Positions 43,850 through 55,871 of a stretch of DNA of 64,000 nt are shown here, piece by piece. Source of the DNA: Pontederia crassipes (Eukaryota; Streptophyta; Magnoliopsida; Commelinales; Pontederiaceae); assembly GCA_030549335.1 (NCBI GenBank), contig CM060194.1, positions 34,802,171-34,866,170 of the forward strand. Reading direction: 5' to 3'. Under the pieces are notes generated by a model. The model had not been told where the DNA came from, searched no databases, and saw only the letters and a list, made by a program, of their open reading frames with translations. How positions within the stretch are numbered: position 1 is the first letter of the stretch; each line of letters starts with the position of its first letter. Position numbers and translations under genes: made by a program.

Positions 43850-46445
43850 ATGGTAGGCAAGATTAGTAACCGAGGGGTAATGAAGTATTGTTTAACAATA
43901 ATCACGTGAATAATTTTGTGTAAGAAGTAATTGGGGCGTATTTCATTGGTAATTGTTTTGTTTCTTTCAGATCGACTTATATGTTATTCCTAAATGTCAT
44001 GGTAGAAATTTTGTTCTCTTAAGCTTTTGTTCTTTTGTTCTGGTCTTTTATTTTTCTAATTAAGGTAATCATTAATGTTCAGGCTAATTAGGTGTTGTGG
44101 TTTCGATGTTGTTCCTCCAAGAATAACAAAGTTTTGCACATTTGTATTATGGAACTTATATATGAATAAAAAAAATCATATATGTGCACAAAGATATACT
44201 TATGAATTAAAAGCATATATATGCACAAAAAAATGTCCTTAGCTCCCATACTGATGGAGTGACGTGCCTCGTCAGAGGTTTATAATTTGAACTTCATTCA
44301 TGAAAGTTGTTTATTTATAACTTAAGGTTAATATTTGAAATATCATTAAAATATGAATAATTAAGACCATTAACTAATTACAAAGTCTTGGTGAATAGAT
44401 AATTTCGTTTTTACTTTTACTGAAGTCATGATTCCCATGTAAATATTTTTTTCTATCTTTTAGATTTTCAATAATTACATTTATTTGCTAAATGTTGTAT
44501 ACACTATGCTATTAAACTATTACCATCAATGATCGATGTTACTATTTATTCTATACTCACATAATATAGATTACTACTTAATTTGAAAACTTACTTATCC
44601 GAAAATTAGGGTCCATTCATTTCTCTTCACTTTATACTTTATATATAATTAAAAAATAGCAAAAATGATTATAAAATACTATTCTTCTATCATTTTTTTT
44701 CTATTTTTTGTGTTTGCGTGCATTATCTTGGTAGATGGTATGAATTTTAAATATTTTCATATATAACATTCCTTTACTAATAACACGTTTTTTATTCAAC
44801 ATAAAATATAGTTATAAAATATTGATTCAACTTAAATTGAATTATTTTTAATCTTAGATGATAACCTCAATTTTGTATTTTTTGTATATCTTTTCTTATA
44901 AAATTATTTTATTTGTGGCACGTGCAAGAAATTTCGTGATATTTAATTTTTTGCAACAAATTTGAAAATTTAAATTCATCCCATTGAGATTTTACATTAG
45001 AAAAATATTTTTTATGAGGTGAGGATTTTTTTCTTTAAAAAATCATAATTATTCTAGAAACTTTTTCTACTAAACATGATCGTTTGATTACTTACATAAT
45101 TTTGAGTCGATTACAATGGTTTTGTGGATTTAAAACTTATATGTATATAATTTGATTACACTTTTTTATTTATCTTTTGTGAATCAATCTCGACAATAAA
45201 ATTGCTCAAGTGATAATTAAGTATCACTTATTATTATATCAAACATAGTGTTAATTGAACAATAATTAAATTTTAATATAAAAACATCTAAAAATAATAT
45301 TGATTATTCAGCAATATTCAAAGGTTATGCATTCAATTGCACTATAATTTTGAATCACATATTGTGATATATTTTGTCTTTTGTTAATGTTAAAAAGGAG
45401 CATTAAGATTCACTATATATATAATAGGTCGCGCAAGGCGCGAAGGTGTTCACTAGTGTAATGATATTTTCAAAAGTTTTAATGAATATTTTTTTCATTG
45501 ACCTTGTTATAAAGTTTTCTTATGCATGTGAAAAGTATGTCAACCAAACTTGAGTTTGTTCCTTCACACGAACAAACGCTTTTGACGCTTATAAATATAG
45601 CAAGTGCGAAAGAAATGTATGAATCATAATGTGATTCTAAAAATATATTGAAGCATGAGTTTAATAACTCAATATTGCCTGATTAAAAGAGAGGTCATAT
45701 GTGCGATTCAGGCTTGGTGCTATATTAGAGCGAACAATTTGAAAATGCATATTAGGTGCTAAAAGGTAGCGAGTGAACTTAAGTCTATGCGGTGTATAAT
45801 CTTTTTAAAGCTAGATATACGAGAGTCTCCATTAAAGCACTTGTGTTTAGTACCAAGTAAGCTAAGACGACCTAGATATATGATGAATGAATTAGTTCAA
45901 TTGTCATCATAATGTGAGTTTTTAATAGATGATTTTATCTATACGTGCCCTTAAACTCTTGACTATGTCTTAAGAAAAGAAATTAGTGTTTGCTACTTTA
46001 ATGAGGTACTTAAAGACAAAAAATAAGGTAGCATGTCGAGTCACGTCTAGGAAAGCAATTAGTTATGAGGTAAAAAACTATTATGAACCACATTAAATTT
46101 TCACATACAATCGGTCGATTATTTTCTTAAGTTGAAAAATATAGTACATATGAAAGCCAATTAACGCAGAGCAAGACATATGTTGTTTTAGCTATTCTGC
46201 AAGGAAAATTTAGGGTATATGAGTTACATGATTCTTTAACAATTTGTTGACTCATATGTGAGTTGTCATGACTCCTTGATGGATATGAAATATTTGCTAA
46301 AGATAGTTGAGTGATCATGAATTATTATAGATATCTTTCTAGCTCCTATAAAAGACATGCTTATACTCGTAGGTCTTATGACCCATTTATCATTTCTGGA
46401 TGAATGAAATAATAATTATGTGCCAATGAGTGCAAGTGTGAGATT
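43850..46445. other. AT-rich sequence before the right copia LTR
   Basis: Mostly AT-rich. Between 45420 and 46440 the text resembles decayed copia gag-like sequence without readable motifs. No gene recognised. Confidence 0.35.
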
Positions 46446-46661
46446 ATTGATGTGCTCTTATGGGTCATCTGAGCCCATTGGGTGGCTAACGTGCGTGCGT
46501 TTGTCCATTCTTCACGAGCGGAAGTGCGCTTCACACGCTACGTGTGATGTGTTCCGCTACCCCTCACCCAAATCTCCTTCATCTATCTTTTTCTTATAAA
46601 AGGGGATGAATACAATGAGTTCAAGATGTGCTTTCGTATAGGTTCAGATAGAAATATTTTG
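46446..46661 (+). repeat. Right copia LTR, first part
   Basis: Begins TTGATGTGCTCTTATGGG and includes TTATAAAAGGGGATG, matching the left LTR. It is cut by the foldback element starting at about 46662. Confidence 0.65.
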
Positions 46662-48005
46662 AGTAAATTTCAATCATGGTCATTCAACTTAGGGGACATT
46701 CCTAATAAGGTCATCCAACTTCACTTTGTAATATTACGATCATTAAACTATAAAAACATTTCAATCAAGGTCATCGCGACCGGTTATGGCCGGTAAACTA
46801 GTAAATCGTTGACATAGCACAACGTCAGCATTTTCTCTTTCCTCCATGTCAAATTAAAATAAAATAAAAATTACAGCATCAACATTTTTCTCTCTGCTCC
46901 ATTCAAACTTAATTTTGTATCTACATGTTCATCCAACTTTTCAAAATTTTCAAACAAGATCATTCAACTTTTTAAATTTTCAATCGCGATAATCATTAAA
47001 AACTTAAAAAAAAATAAATAATAATAAAAATAATAATTTGAAGACACTTAGATAGACTCTGTATATTTTTTTGGCATGACCCATTCGGATCGAGCCGCCC
47101 AAACTTTTTATGTGTATTAAATATATAATATTATAATAATTAATCATTTTTAATTAAGAAAATAAAAAAATTTAAAAAATAACACATCGATTATATTTTT
47201 TGCACTAAAATTTGAAATAATAGAAAATAAACTTTTCATGCGATATTTCATTGGGAACGAGTCAAATCGTAATGGCTCGTCTAGCGGGATGCTGGGCACG
47301 ACAAGACACTCAACGGGTTGTTGAGCCACATTATTAATTATCATAATATTAAAAATTAAAAAATATTAATTTTCATAATATTATACAAAAAAATCATGTT
47401 TGGCTCAGCAATCCGTTGGATGTTGGGCCGTGTCTAGCACCCCGTTGGATGAGCCATTACGATTTGACTCGATATTATACAAAAATATCATAATATAAAT
47501 TATTATAATATTATATATTTAATTTTTCTATTTTTTATTTCCATAATAAAAAAATATTAATTATTATAATATTATATATTTAATACACATCAAAAGTTTG
47601 GATGGCTTGATCCAAATGGGTCATGCCAAAAATATATCGAGCCAGTCTAAGTGCCTTCAAATTTTATTTTTTATATTTATTTTTTATTATTTTAAGTTTT
47701 TTATGATGACCATGATTGAAACTTTGAAGAATTGAATTATCTTGTCTGAAAGTTTTGAAAAGTTGGATGACCATACAAAATTAAGTTTGGATGGAGCAGG
47801 GAGAAAAATGCTGATATAATAATTTTTATTTTTTTAATCTGATGTGGAAGAGAGATAAAATGCTGACGTAGTGCTATGTAAGCACACAGTCAGCACGATT
47901 TACTAATTTACTAACTATAGTCGATCGCGATGATCTTGACTGAAATGTTTCTAAAATTCGATGACCATGATGTTACAAGTTGGGTGACCATGATTCACAT
48001 TTACT
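46662..48005. mobile_element. Foldback (long inverted-repeat) element, about 1.34 kb
   Basis: Almost the whole length is an imperfect palindrome centred near 47370. Outer ends are AGTAAATTTCAATCATGGTC on the left and, reversed, AGTAAATGTGAATCATGGTC on the right. Matching inner blocks include AGTAAATCG near 46800 and 47900, CATGACCCATT(C/T)GGATC near 47076 and 47615, and GTCAAATCGTAATGGCTC near 47260 and 47465. Arms are about 0.6-0.7 kb. No transposase. A clear target duplication was not found. Long-TIR foldback elements of this type are often MULE- or MITE-related. Confidence 0.85.
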
Positions 48006-48018
48006 GTTCCTTTCTCTT

Positions 48019-48976
48019 GGGCTGTGTTTGGATCGAGGAACCAAAGTTCTTCAAAGTTTTCAAAAAGTTCTAATGTGAAATGAAAGTTCTCATATGGTGT
48101 TTGGATAAAATTCGAGCACAACTAGAACTTTGATTGGCTGAAGAGTGGGTGTCCATGGCGGGCGATGGGAACGGATGACGCTCAACGACCTTCGATCTCC
48201 TCGTCCCTGCCATCCACTCATGACGTACACCTGGACGTCCTCCGCGCTTGCAGGTTGGAGCATGGTTGCGACTGCGGCTGTCCCTGCGCCTGTCCAGCCC
48301 GCCGACCCGGCCGGCGTTGCAATGCTTATTCATCTGCATAGAAGAGGAAAAGGGCAGAGAGAGTGATGGAGGCAACAAATTTGAGTGGAGGAGCGGAGGA
48401 GAAAAATGGGGGGCGATGACGATAGCGGCAGGGGAGACGACGGAGGACGGCGACGGCAGCAACGGAGACAGTTGGAGTGCGGTGACGGTAGCAGCGAAGA
48501 CGACGGGGGTGACGACGGCGGCAGCGGAGACGATGGGGGCGGTGACGGCAGCAGCAGACGGTTGGGTGCGGCGGCAGCAGCGAAGATGATGGGGGCGGCG
48601 GCAACAGCGAAGACGATGGGACGACGACAACAACAGAGACGATTGGGGTGCTGCGGCAGCAACGGAGATGACGACGGCGGCGGCAACAACGGAGACGATG
48701 GGGCGACGACGGCAGCAGCGGAGACGATTGGGGTGCGACAGCAACAATAGAGGAGACGACGAGAATGGCGGCGGCGAGAAAATAGGAAGAGAATAGAGGG
48801 AGAGAGAAGAGAGAAAAAAGGGGAAAGTTTATGTTCTCATGATTGGTGAGAACATTTGTTCAAGAACTTTTGTAAAAAAAGTTTGCAGTGGTGTCACGTG
48901 ACGAAAAGTTAGAAAATTCCTGTCATGAAGAGTGTTTGGTAGAACTTTGCCCAGAACTCTACTGCCAAACACACTC
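48019..48976 (-). mobile_element. MITE-like element, copy 2 (inverted relative to copy 1)
   Basis: The ends are GGGCTGTGTTTGG (left) and CCAAACACACTC (right). It corresponds in reverse complement to 11113-11841, including the subterminal blocks and the G-box. The core (about 48390-48770) is a GAC/GGC/GCA-rich trinucleotide stretch, longer than in copy 1. Frames here, such as 48070-48747 minus, are products of the repeat and not genes. It is inserted in the right copia LTR, 13 bases from the foldback element. Confidence 0.75.
48893..48902. promoter_or_regulatory. G-box in MITE-like copy 2
   Basis: GTCACGTGAC, identical to the site in copy 1. Conservation between copies suggests it is part of the element. 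Confidence 0.3.
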
Positions 48977-49080
48977 TTGAGGAATGCATGCACCAAAAAA
49001 GTGTTCGTAGCTTTTGCTAAGATGACTCTCGCTTTCGCAACTAGAGATGTCTCACAATCTTATATTTATGTGTTAGAAAT
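48977..49080 (+). repeat. Right copia LTR, last part
   Basis: AAAGTGTTCGTAGC and CAACTAGAG(A/G)T match the end of the left LTR (36950-37000). It resumes directly after MITE-like copy 2. Confidence 0.6.
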
Positions 49081-50714
49081 TCAACACTTTTAAGGAGAAA
49101 TTATCTGTTCTGCTCTGCTGACAGCTCTTCAAGGCATTTATGTTGCTTCCATGTATGAACTGGAAGTACACTGATATTGACACCATATAAATAAAATTAG
49201 GGAGGAAACGAGAAAATGAGAGAATCAGAACAAATCGATTGGCCTGCAAATTGTTTGCGATAATGTATTTGAAGCCCATGTTGTCTTAGTCAGTGGTGTT
49301 CACTGTCCAAGGAATTTTTTTTTCTTTGTTTTCTCAGCTCATGATTTTCTTTTTTTACTTACTCTTTTTTTTTCTTAAGTCAAGGCATAAAATTTGCTTT
49401 AACGACACCCAAAATGATTCACCAGCCATTTGGTCGAACCATCTAACTTTGAAAGGTCTTTACTTGTATTTATGGTTGAAGCATTATCATGCCACTTTTA
49501 GTTTTCTAGATTTTGGTGTCCTTTGTTTTGCGAATAAGTCGATCCGAATAGCGTCATTTAATCTGTCGAATATCTTCTATTCCGCCGCACACATGCCGAT
49601 AACGATGTACCCTATTCCGCCTCGTCATTTGGTTCGTCGAGAATATTGGGTGCTGAAGGACATTTTCGACGTTGTCGTCGATCGAATACCACAATATTTG
49701 AGATCGTCGATCAAATACCGCAATCCAATAATTGTGCAGCGGACATAATTAAATATGGATCGGAAGAGTTGTTGATGATTATTCCTATTCCGCTCTCTTT
49801 TTGACAAAATTCAGATGATTAACACCTTATTCCGTGACTTATTATCGAACTCAACGGCGCCTTTGTGTCGCTTTTCCCTTTTACTGTATTTGAAGGAAAA
49901 CAGCCATGGTCTTGTACAACCGCTCATTGTCTGCAAGCAATTTATCTATATGATGAAAAATTCATGATAGTTGTGACCTTTTTGCTGGTCTGCATGGCGG
50001 AAAAAAATTACAACGGTAACATCCTATAAGATTATACATTGAATTAAGAAAAAAGGAGACATGGCACAAATTTTGATTCCATGATTGAGGTGCTTGAATC
50101 CACCAAACTCCATTCCAGGAAGCTGCGATGTGGGACCTTGTGGAGGTTCAGAAAATAATGGTAAAATAGAGACGTCAGATGCCCCAAACAGGTTTATGGA
50201 ACCAGAGTTTCAGACTCTTCAACCAGAAAGGAAAGGGAAGGGAAGGGAAGATGACAGTGCTCGGATGATGGGCTTCAATTAATGTCAACTTATTGATGCC
50301 GTGACGCATCGATCACAACTTATTCAATTGGTCGAGTCAAAGACAGATCAAAATAATTGGAACGAGTTTGCCACTTTACTGATATTGATATATCGTGGCA
50401 ATGTTCCATTTTTGTACCCACTATTTTGTCGATTACTCTCTCGTCTCAATATTATATAATTAGTCAGATGTTGTTGATAATTTTGGAATATCGATGGGGG
50501 GTGACAAATCATGACCGAAGAAAACAAATCTGAAATCATTCGTAATGATACTACAAGAAGAGATTGAAAAGGAACACATGTACACAGCTAGGTATCATAT
50601 TTTGAAGTGTATGAACGTGCTATTGTTGAGTATCTATGAGCCAGCCACATACTCCTCAAATCTCAAATAGTAAAATTAATTAAAGCATCCCAAAATTTGA
50701 TTATCATGATTTGT
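49081..50714. other. Spacer, no recognised gene
   Basis: A 151-codon frame at 49293-49748 has no domain I recognise and poor coding character. The phrase TATTCCGC recurs four or five times between 49575 and 49835, purpose unknown. Confidence 0.35.
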
Positions 50715-51260
50715 TTTATTTTATGGGTTATTTCTATAAATCTTTTTCAACTATCGAGATTTTTCGCATCTAATCTTAAATTACGAACTTATTTTTTCTT
50801 AAACTATCACGATTTTTTCACTTTAATCATTTCGTCTACTTTTGTTATATTTTTCGTTACTTTTGATTTTTTTCATTTATGAAAAGACTAAATTACCCCT
50901 CCCTGCATAACACATCATATAATAAATATAAAAAAATAAAAAATGGGAAAAAATTAGGAGAGGGTAATTTAGTCTTTTTCATAAATGACAAATTTTTTAT
51001 TTATCATTTTAATCCTTTCAACGATTTTTTTTATTTTTTATATTTATTATTTCATATTTTTTTATGGGAAGGATAATTTAGTTTTTTTATAAATGAAAAA
51101 AAGTAAAAGTAACAAAAAATGTAACATAAGTGAATGAGAGGACTAAAGTGAAAAAGTCGTGACGATTTAGGGATAAAAAAAATAAATTCGTAATTTGAAG
51201 TTAGATAAAAAAAATCGTGATAGTTAAGAGAAAGTTTATGAAAATAATTTTTATTTTATT
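50715..51260. mobile_element. Foldback MITE, about 540 bp
   Basis: The left part reads CTTTTTCAACTATCGAGATTT and AAATTACGAACTTATTTTTT. The reverse complement of the right part reads CTTTCTCTTAACTATCACGATTT and AAATTACGAATTTATTTTTT. Further inward, GACTAAATTACCC pairs with GGGTAATTTAGTC. AT-rich, no coding capacity, probably a non-autonomous DNA element. Exact ends and target duplication are not resolved. Confidence 0.7.
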
Positions 51261-52243
51261 TACTGTCATTTTAAATTGGGAAAAAAAGCTTTGGGGGGCC
51301 TGCTTATTAAATCTGCTGCCCCCTTGATGAATGGCATAAGGACCAAGTTCCAAAGCTGACTCGTTGAGAAATTAAGCACAAATCTGTGTGCGTGTGTGAC
51401 AGAGATGACGCTCCCAATGATGCAATTTATCTTGTCATGTTATCAGTCTGTCGAATTATTTTAGGCTGTACACAAATAATTTGATATGAAAAGAAAGTAA
51501 GATGGTGGATCTACATGTTGTTGTTTATCACTGAGAACTGCTAATGCTTAATGCTTAACTTTATGATGCATCAGCCACAACCACAACCTTCATTCTGGGA
51601 GCTAACAGCTCGATAGGAATTTAGGAGCAAGGGTGATCTTTATCCATTAACTTATGTGCAGAGATTAGATAGAAAACCATAAAATTCCAAATGAGAATGA
51701 GCACTGTGAACTATCTGCTTCAAAATGGATAGTGGATCGCCAAAGTCAAGTCCTACATATTAAGTTTTGAGTCTATATTTTTCTTTTGAAACCAGAGCTT
51801 GCTCCCTTTTAAAGAATATTTTTATAGATTCCTGTGCAAGTTCCTTCAAAGTCATTATAAACGTAACTCATCCGTTCCTGATGTGGATGACTAAGATTAG
51901 CCAACTCATCAATGTCATTTGAATACAAGGGAAAGAGATCCGTAGGCAAAAGCCTTGAAAATGAAGACGGAGAGGTAGACAACGAAAGCGGAACAGACGA
52001 ATTCCTGCTTTTGCTCCTGCTCACGTTAACAAGTCTTTTCTTATAGATCTTCTGACCATCTATCTCTTTCCGGTAAAACGCCGGTGATTAGCCCCCGACT
52101 TAACTTGCTCTTTTTACGTTTCAGTAGTTTATGTAATGTACTTTAGCGACATTGTTAAAACAACAAGACTCAGGTAATTATCGCATGCATACTATGACGT
52201 TTCGTACTTATAAAAAAATAAAAGAAATGAAACGAACGGACGG
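51261..52243. other. Spacer with one unrecognised minus-strand frame
   Basis: The frame 52024-51809 (71 codons) reads SRSKSRNSSVPLSLSTSP and later HPHQERMSYVYNDFEG. It looks somewhat protein-like, but I recognise no family and no partner exons. It could be a gene fragment or chance. Confidence 0.25.
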
Positions 52244-52266
52244 CAGGGGAGGCGTCGCCTCCCCTG
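52244..52266. repeat. Perfect hairpin, 11-bp arms, 1-base loop
   Basis: CAGGGGAGGCG, T, CGCCTCCCCTG. GC-rich and extremely stable if single-stranded. Confidence 0.8.
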
Positions 52267-52285
52267 GCCTTCCACCGTTTCGTCT

Positions 52286-52308
52286 CCGGCCGACCAAGGG
52301 TCGGCCGG
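52286..52308. repeat. Perfect hairpin, 10-bp arms, 3-base loop
   Basis: CCGGCCGACC, AAG, GGTCGGCCGG. It lies 20 bp after the previous hairpin and just before GGGGCATATAAGAA and a run of G (from about 52320). Confidence 0.8.
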
Positions 52309-52310
52309 GG

Positions 52311-52335
52311 CATATAAGAAGGGGGGGGGGGGGGA
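52311..52335 (+). promoter_or_regulatory. TATA-like motif and G tract
   Basis: CATATAAG at about 52311 is followed by a run of about 14 G. It could be the promoter of the LTR-like sequence downstream. Weak inference. Confidence 0.25.
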
Positions 52336-52779
52336 GGGCCACATTTGCGCCCTCTTGGAACCTCCGACCTCCTCTCTCTCTCTGTCTCGTCGTCGTCTTC
52401 CTCTCGACCGGCGACACTGTGACGCACGAACGGCCGAACAGAGGCAAAGATGCATCCCCGTTCAGCGCGCGCCTTCGACCAAATTCACGAGCACGGACGT
52501 CCCTCGACGTGCGCGTAAAAGAGGCGAATCTTCCCAGATGACAGCGAACGTCCGATGACCGTCGGACGACGAGAAAATGACCGGCAAATCCATTTGAGCG
52601 AAAACAAGGTACCCTTAGCGTTTTAATCCCATAGACGGCGAATTACGGAATGATTGATGCGTAAAGTTGATTTGTTATAATCCTGAGATAGTTTGCAACA
52701 TTTTTTGTATTGATGACGGCGTCATTTGACGGTCAGAAGGCCGTCGAAATCAATGGGGAAATCCGACGGCCATATTTTA

Positions 52780-53128
52780 TCACAGTGACCGATCGACCGA
52801 TTCCAGAGAACGGTCGACCGGTCTACGCACAGAACCCACGTGAACTTTTCATTATCGGTCGACCGGCCCCACCACGGCGGTCGATCGATCTGTATGTGGA
52901 CGGATAGATGTAACCTTATGATCGGTCGATCGGTCCCAGTGAACGATCGACTGATCCGATGCGTAGTGCGCATCTTCATGACCAAATGAACAGTCGACTG
53001 ACACTCATATCGGTCGACCGATCCACAGAACCAAAGCAAAGAACACGGTCGATCGATCCCAGAGGACTGGTCGACCGGTGCCAACGAAACGGTCGACCGG
53101 TCGACCAGGAACGGTTGACCGATTCTAA
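52780..53128. repeat. Array of GGTCGACC-type palindromes
   Basis: About 12 copies of a palindromic core, consensus CGGTCGACCGRTC, occur in 350 bp. Examples lie near 52812, 52855, 52882, 52922, 53010, 53046, 53070 and 53089. The spacers are short (about 10-35 bp) and often read CCCAGA or GAAC. Variants keep the symmetry (GGTCGATCG, GATCGACCG). Both strands stay open with GRP, DRP and RSID-like repeats. Confidence 0.8.
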
Positions 53129-53279
53129 CAGAGTCTCAATTGATCCAATCGTACTAATGTACACCAAACATAACTGAGGCTCTGATCAGTTCACCTACAC
53201 TGACTGAGTCCTATTGTACAAAGACCAATGTTTCGTTGGATCCTAAATAATTGATTTACAATGACTAAAGATAAATAAA

Positions 53280-54262
53280 ATAATGATAAAGACATGAGAT
53301 TGCTATGTGCCGCCCCCAAAGTTAAAGCAAGGATAAGAGATTAAAGCAGAGAAGAGATAAGTAGTTAGCTGAGGGGACAGCGACGCTACTGTCTTAAATA
53401 ATCACTATTCCTGAGATTTCAGGTCTTCTCCCACCTGTATCTCGAATGAAGGGTGATGCTAAAGGACATACCCCTTCCCTTAAAGATTAAAGTATTATGC
53501 CATAGGGACATGTAGCTAGCTGAGGAAATAGTGAACCTACATGTCTCTTAATCGACCATTGTTCCTGGATTGTAGGAATTCTTCCCCTACCTTCCAAACG
53601 GGATGCGGCAGTAACATCCACCCCTCTTCTCTTATGGGCTTTCTGGCATCAAAGAATCAGAGAGGCACATCTGGCTTCCCAACCTAATAAAGTCGAGCTT
53701 GCATAGGACAACCAATTCTAAGGATATTCTAGTAATGTAAAAGACGTAGTACAACTCACGGTAAAATAATGTAAAGCAAAGCAAAGTATTAAAAAGTAAA
53801 GAGAGATAATGTAAAGTAAAATATTGCATAACATAGCAGAGACATTGTAAAACAAAGTCAGAGTAAAGTAAAGATAAAGTATTGTTATAGTAAAGAACAT
53901 AGTACTAATATGAATAAAGACTTATACATTGATTTCATCGATCCTTATTTCACCGTCTATTGCTATTGTACTGGGCATCTTTGCTCATGTGTATTCTATT
54001 CCCCTACATTGGGATTTTGCAGGTGAGAATGCGCAGAGCTTGGAGAACGCTGCACATGACTGATCTGTCTACTCCGAGCTTTTTGTTGCATTTCTATTTA
54101 AATTATACTTTGTTCAGAACTATTATGTTTTACTTTCGTTCATAGAACATCAGACAAGTCTTATCATGAACTTTCACATACTTTATATAATATGAAACAT
54201 CATAGACTTTCGATTATTTTCTATAATATGAAATATTATGAATCAATTTTGGGGGTGTTACA
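53280..54262 (+). mobile_element. LTR-like sequence ending GGGGGTGTTACA
   Basis: The stretch ends GGGGGTGTTACA at about 54251-54262, and about 54005 has CCTACATTGGGATTTTGCAG, both in the style of plant Ty3 LTRs. Two diverged units of about 170 bp (TAGTTAGCTGAGGGGACAG at 53362, TAGCTAGCTGAGGAAATAG at 53513) follow each other. No coding domains; boundaries uncertain. Confidence 0.35.

Positions 54263-55871
<1,609 letters not shown>

Larger units (their letters stand above)
36690..49080 (+). mobile_element. Decayed Ty1/copia LTR retrotransposon with nested insertions
   Basis: Two related LTRs begin TTGATGTGCTCT(C/T)ATGGG at about 36691 and 46447. A primer-binding-like TGGTATCA follows the left LTR at 37039. 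The interior carries gag, integrase, reverse transcriptase and RNase H remnants in copia order on the plus strand, full of stops. The interior is also swollen by GC-rich tandem repeats (37.8-38.4 kb, 43.1-43.7 kb). The right LTR is split by a foldback element and a MITE-like element. LTR divergence and coding decay show an old insertion. Confidence 0.75.

Noticed and set aside
48070-48750. Open frames on both strands
   Set aside because: Same cause: the GC-rich triplet core of MITE-like copy 2.
49293-49748. 151-codon frame
   Set aside because: No recognisable domain, hydrophobic start driven by T runs, no supporting context.
52780-53128. CRISPR-like array
   Set aside because: Repeats are short palindromes with irregular short spacers in a plant nuclear context; no cas genes and no regular repeat-spacer structure.
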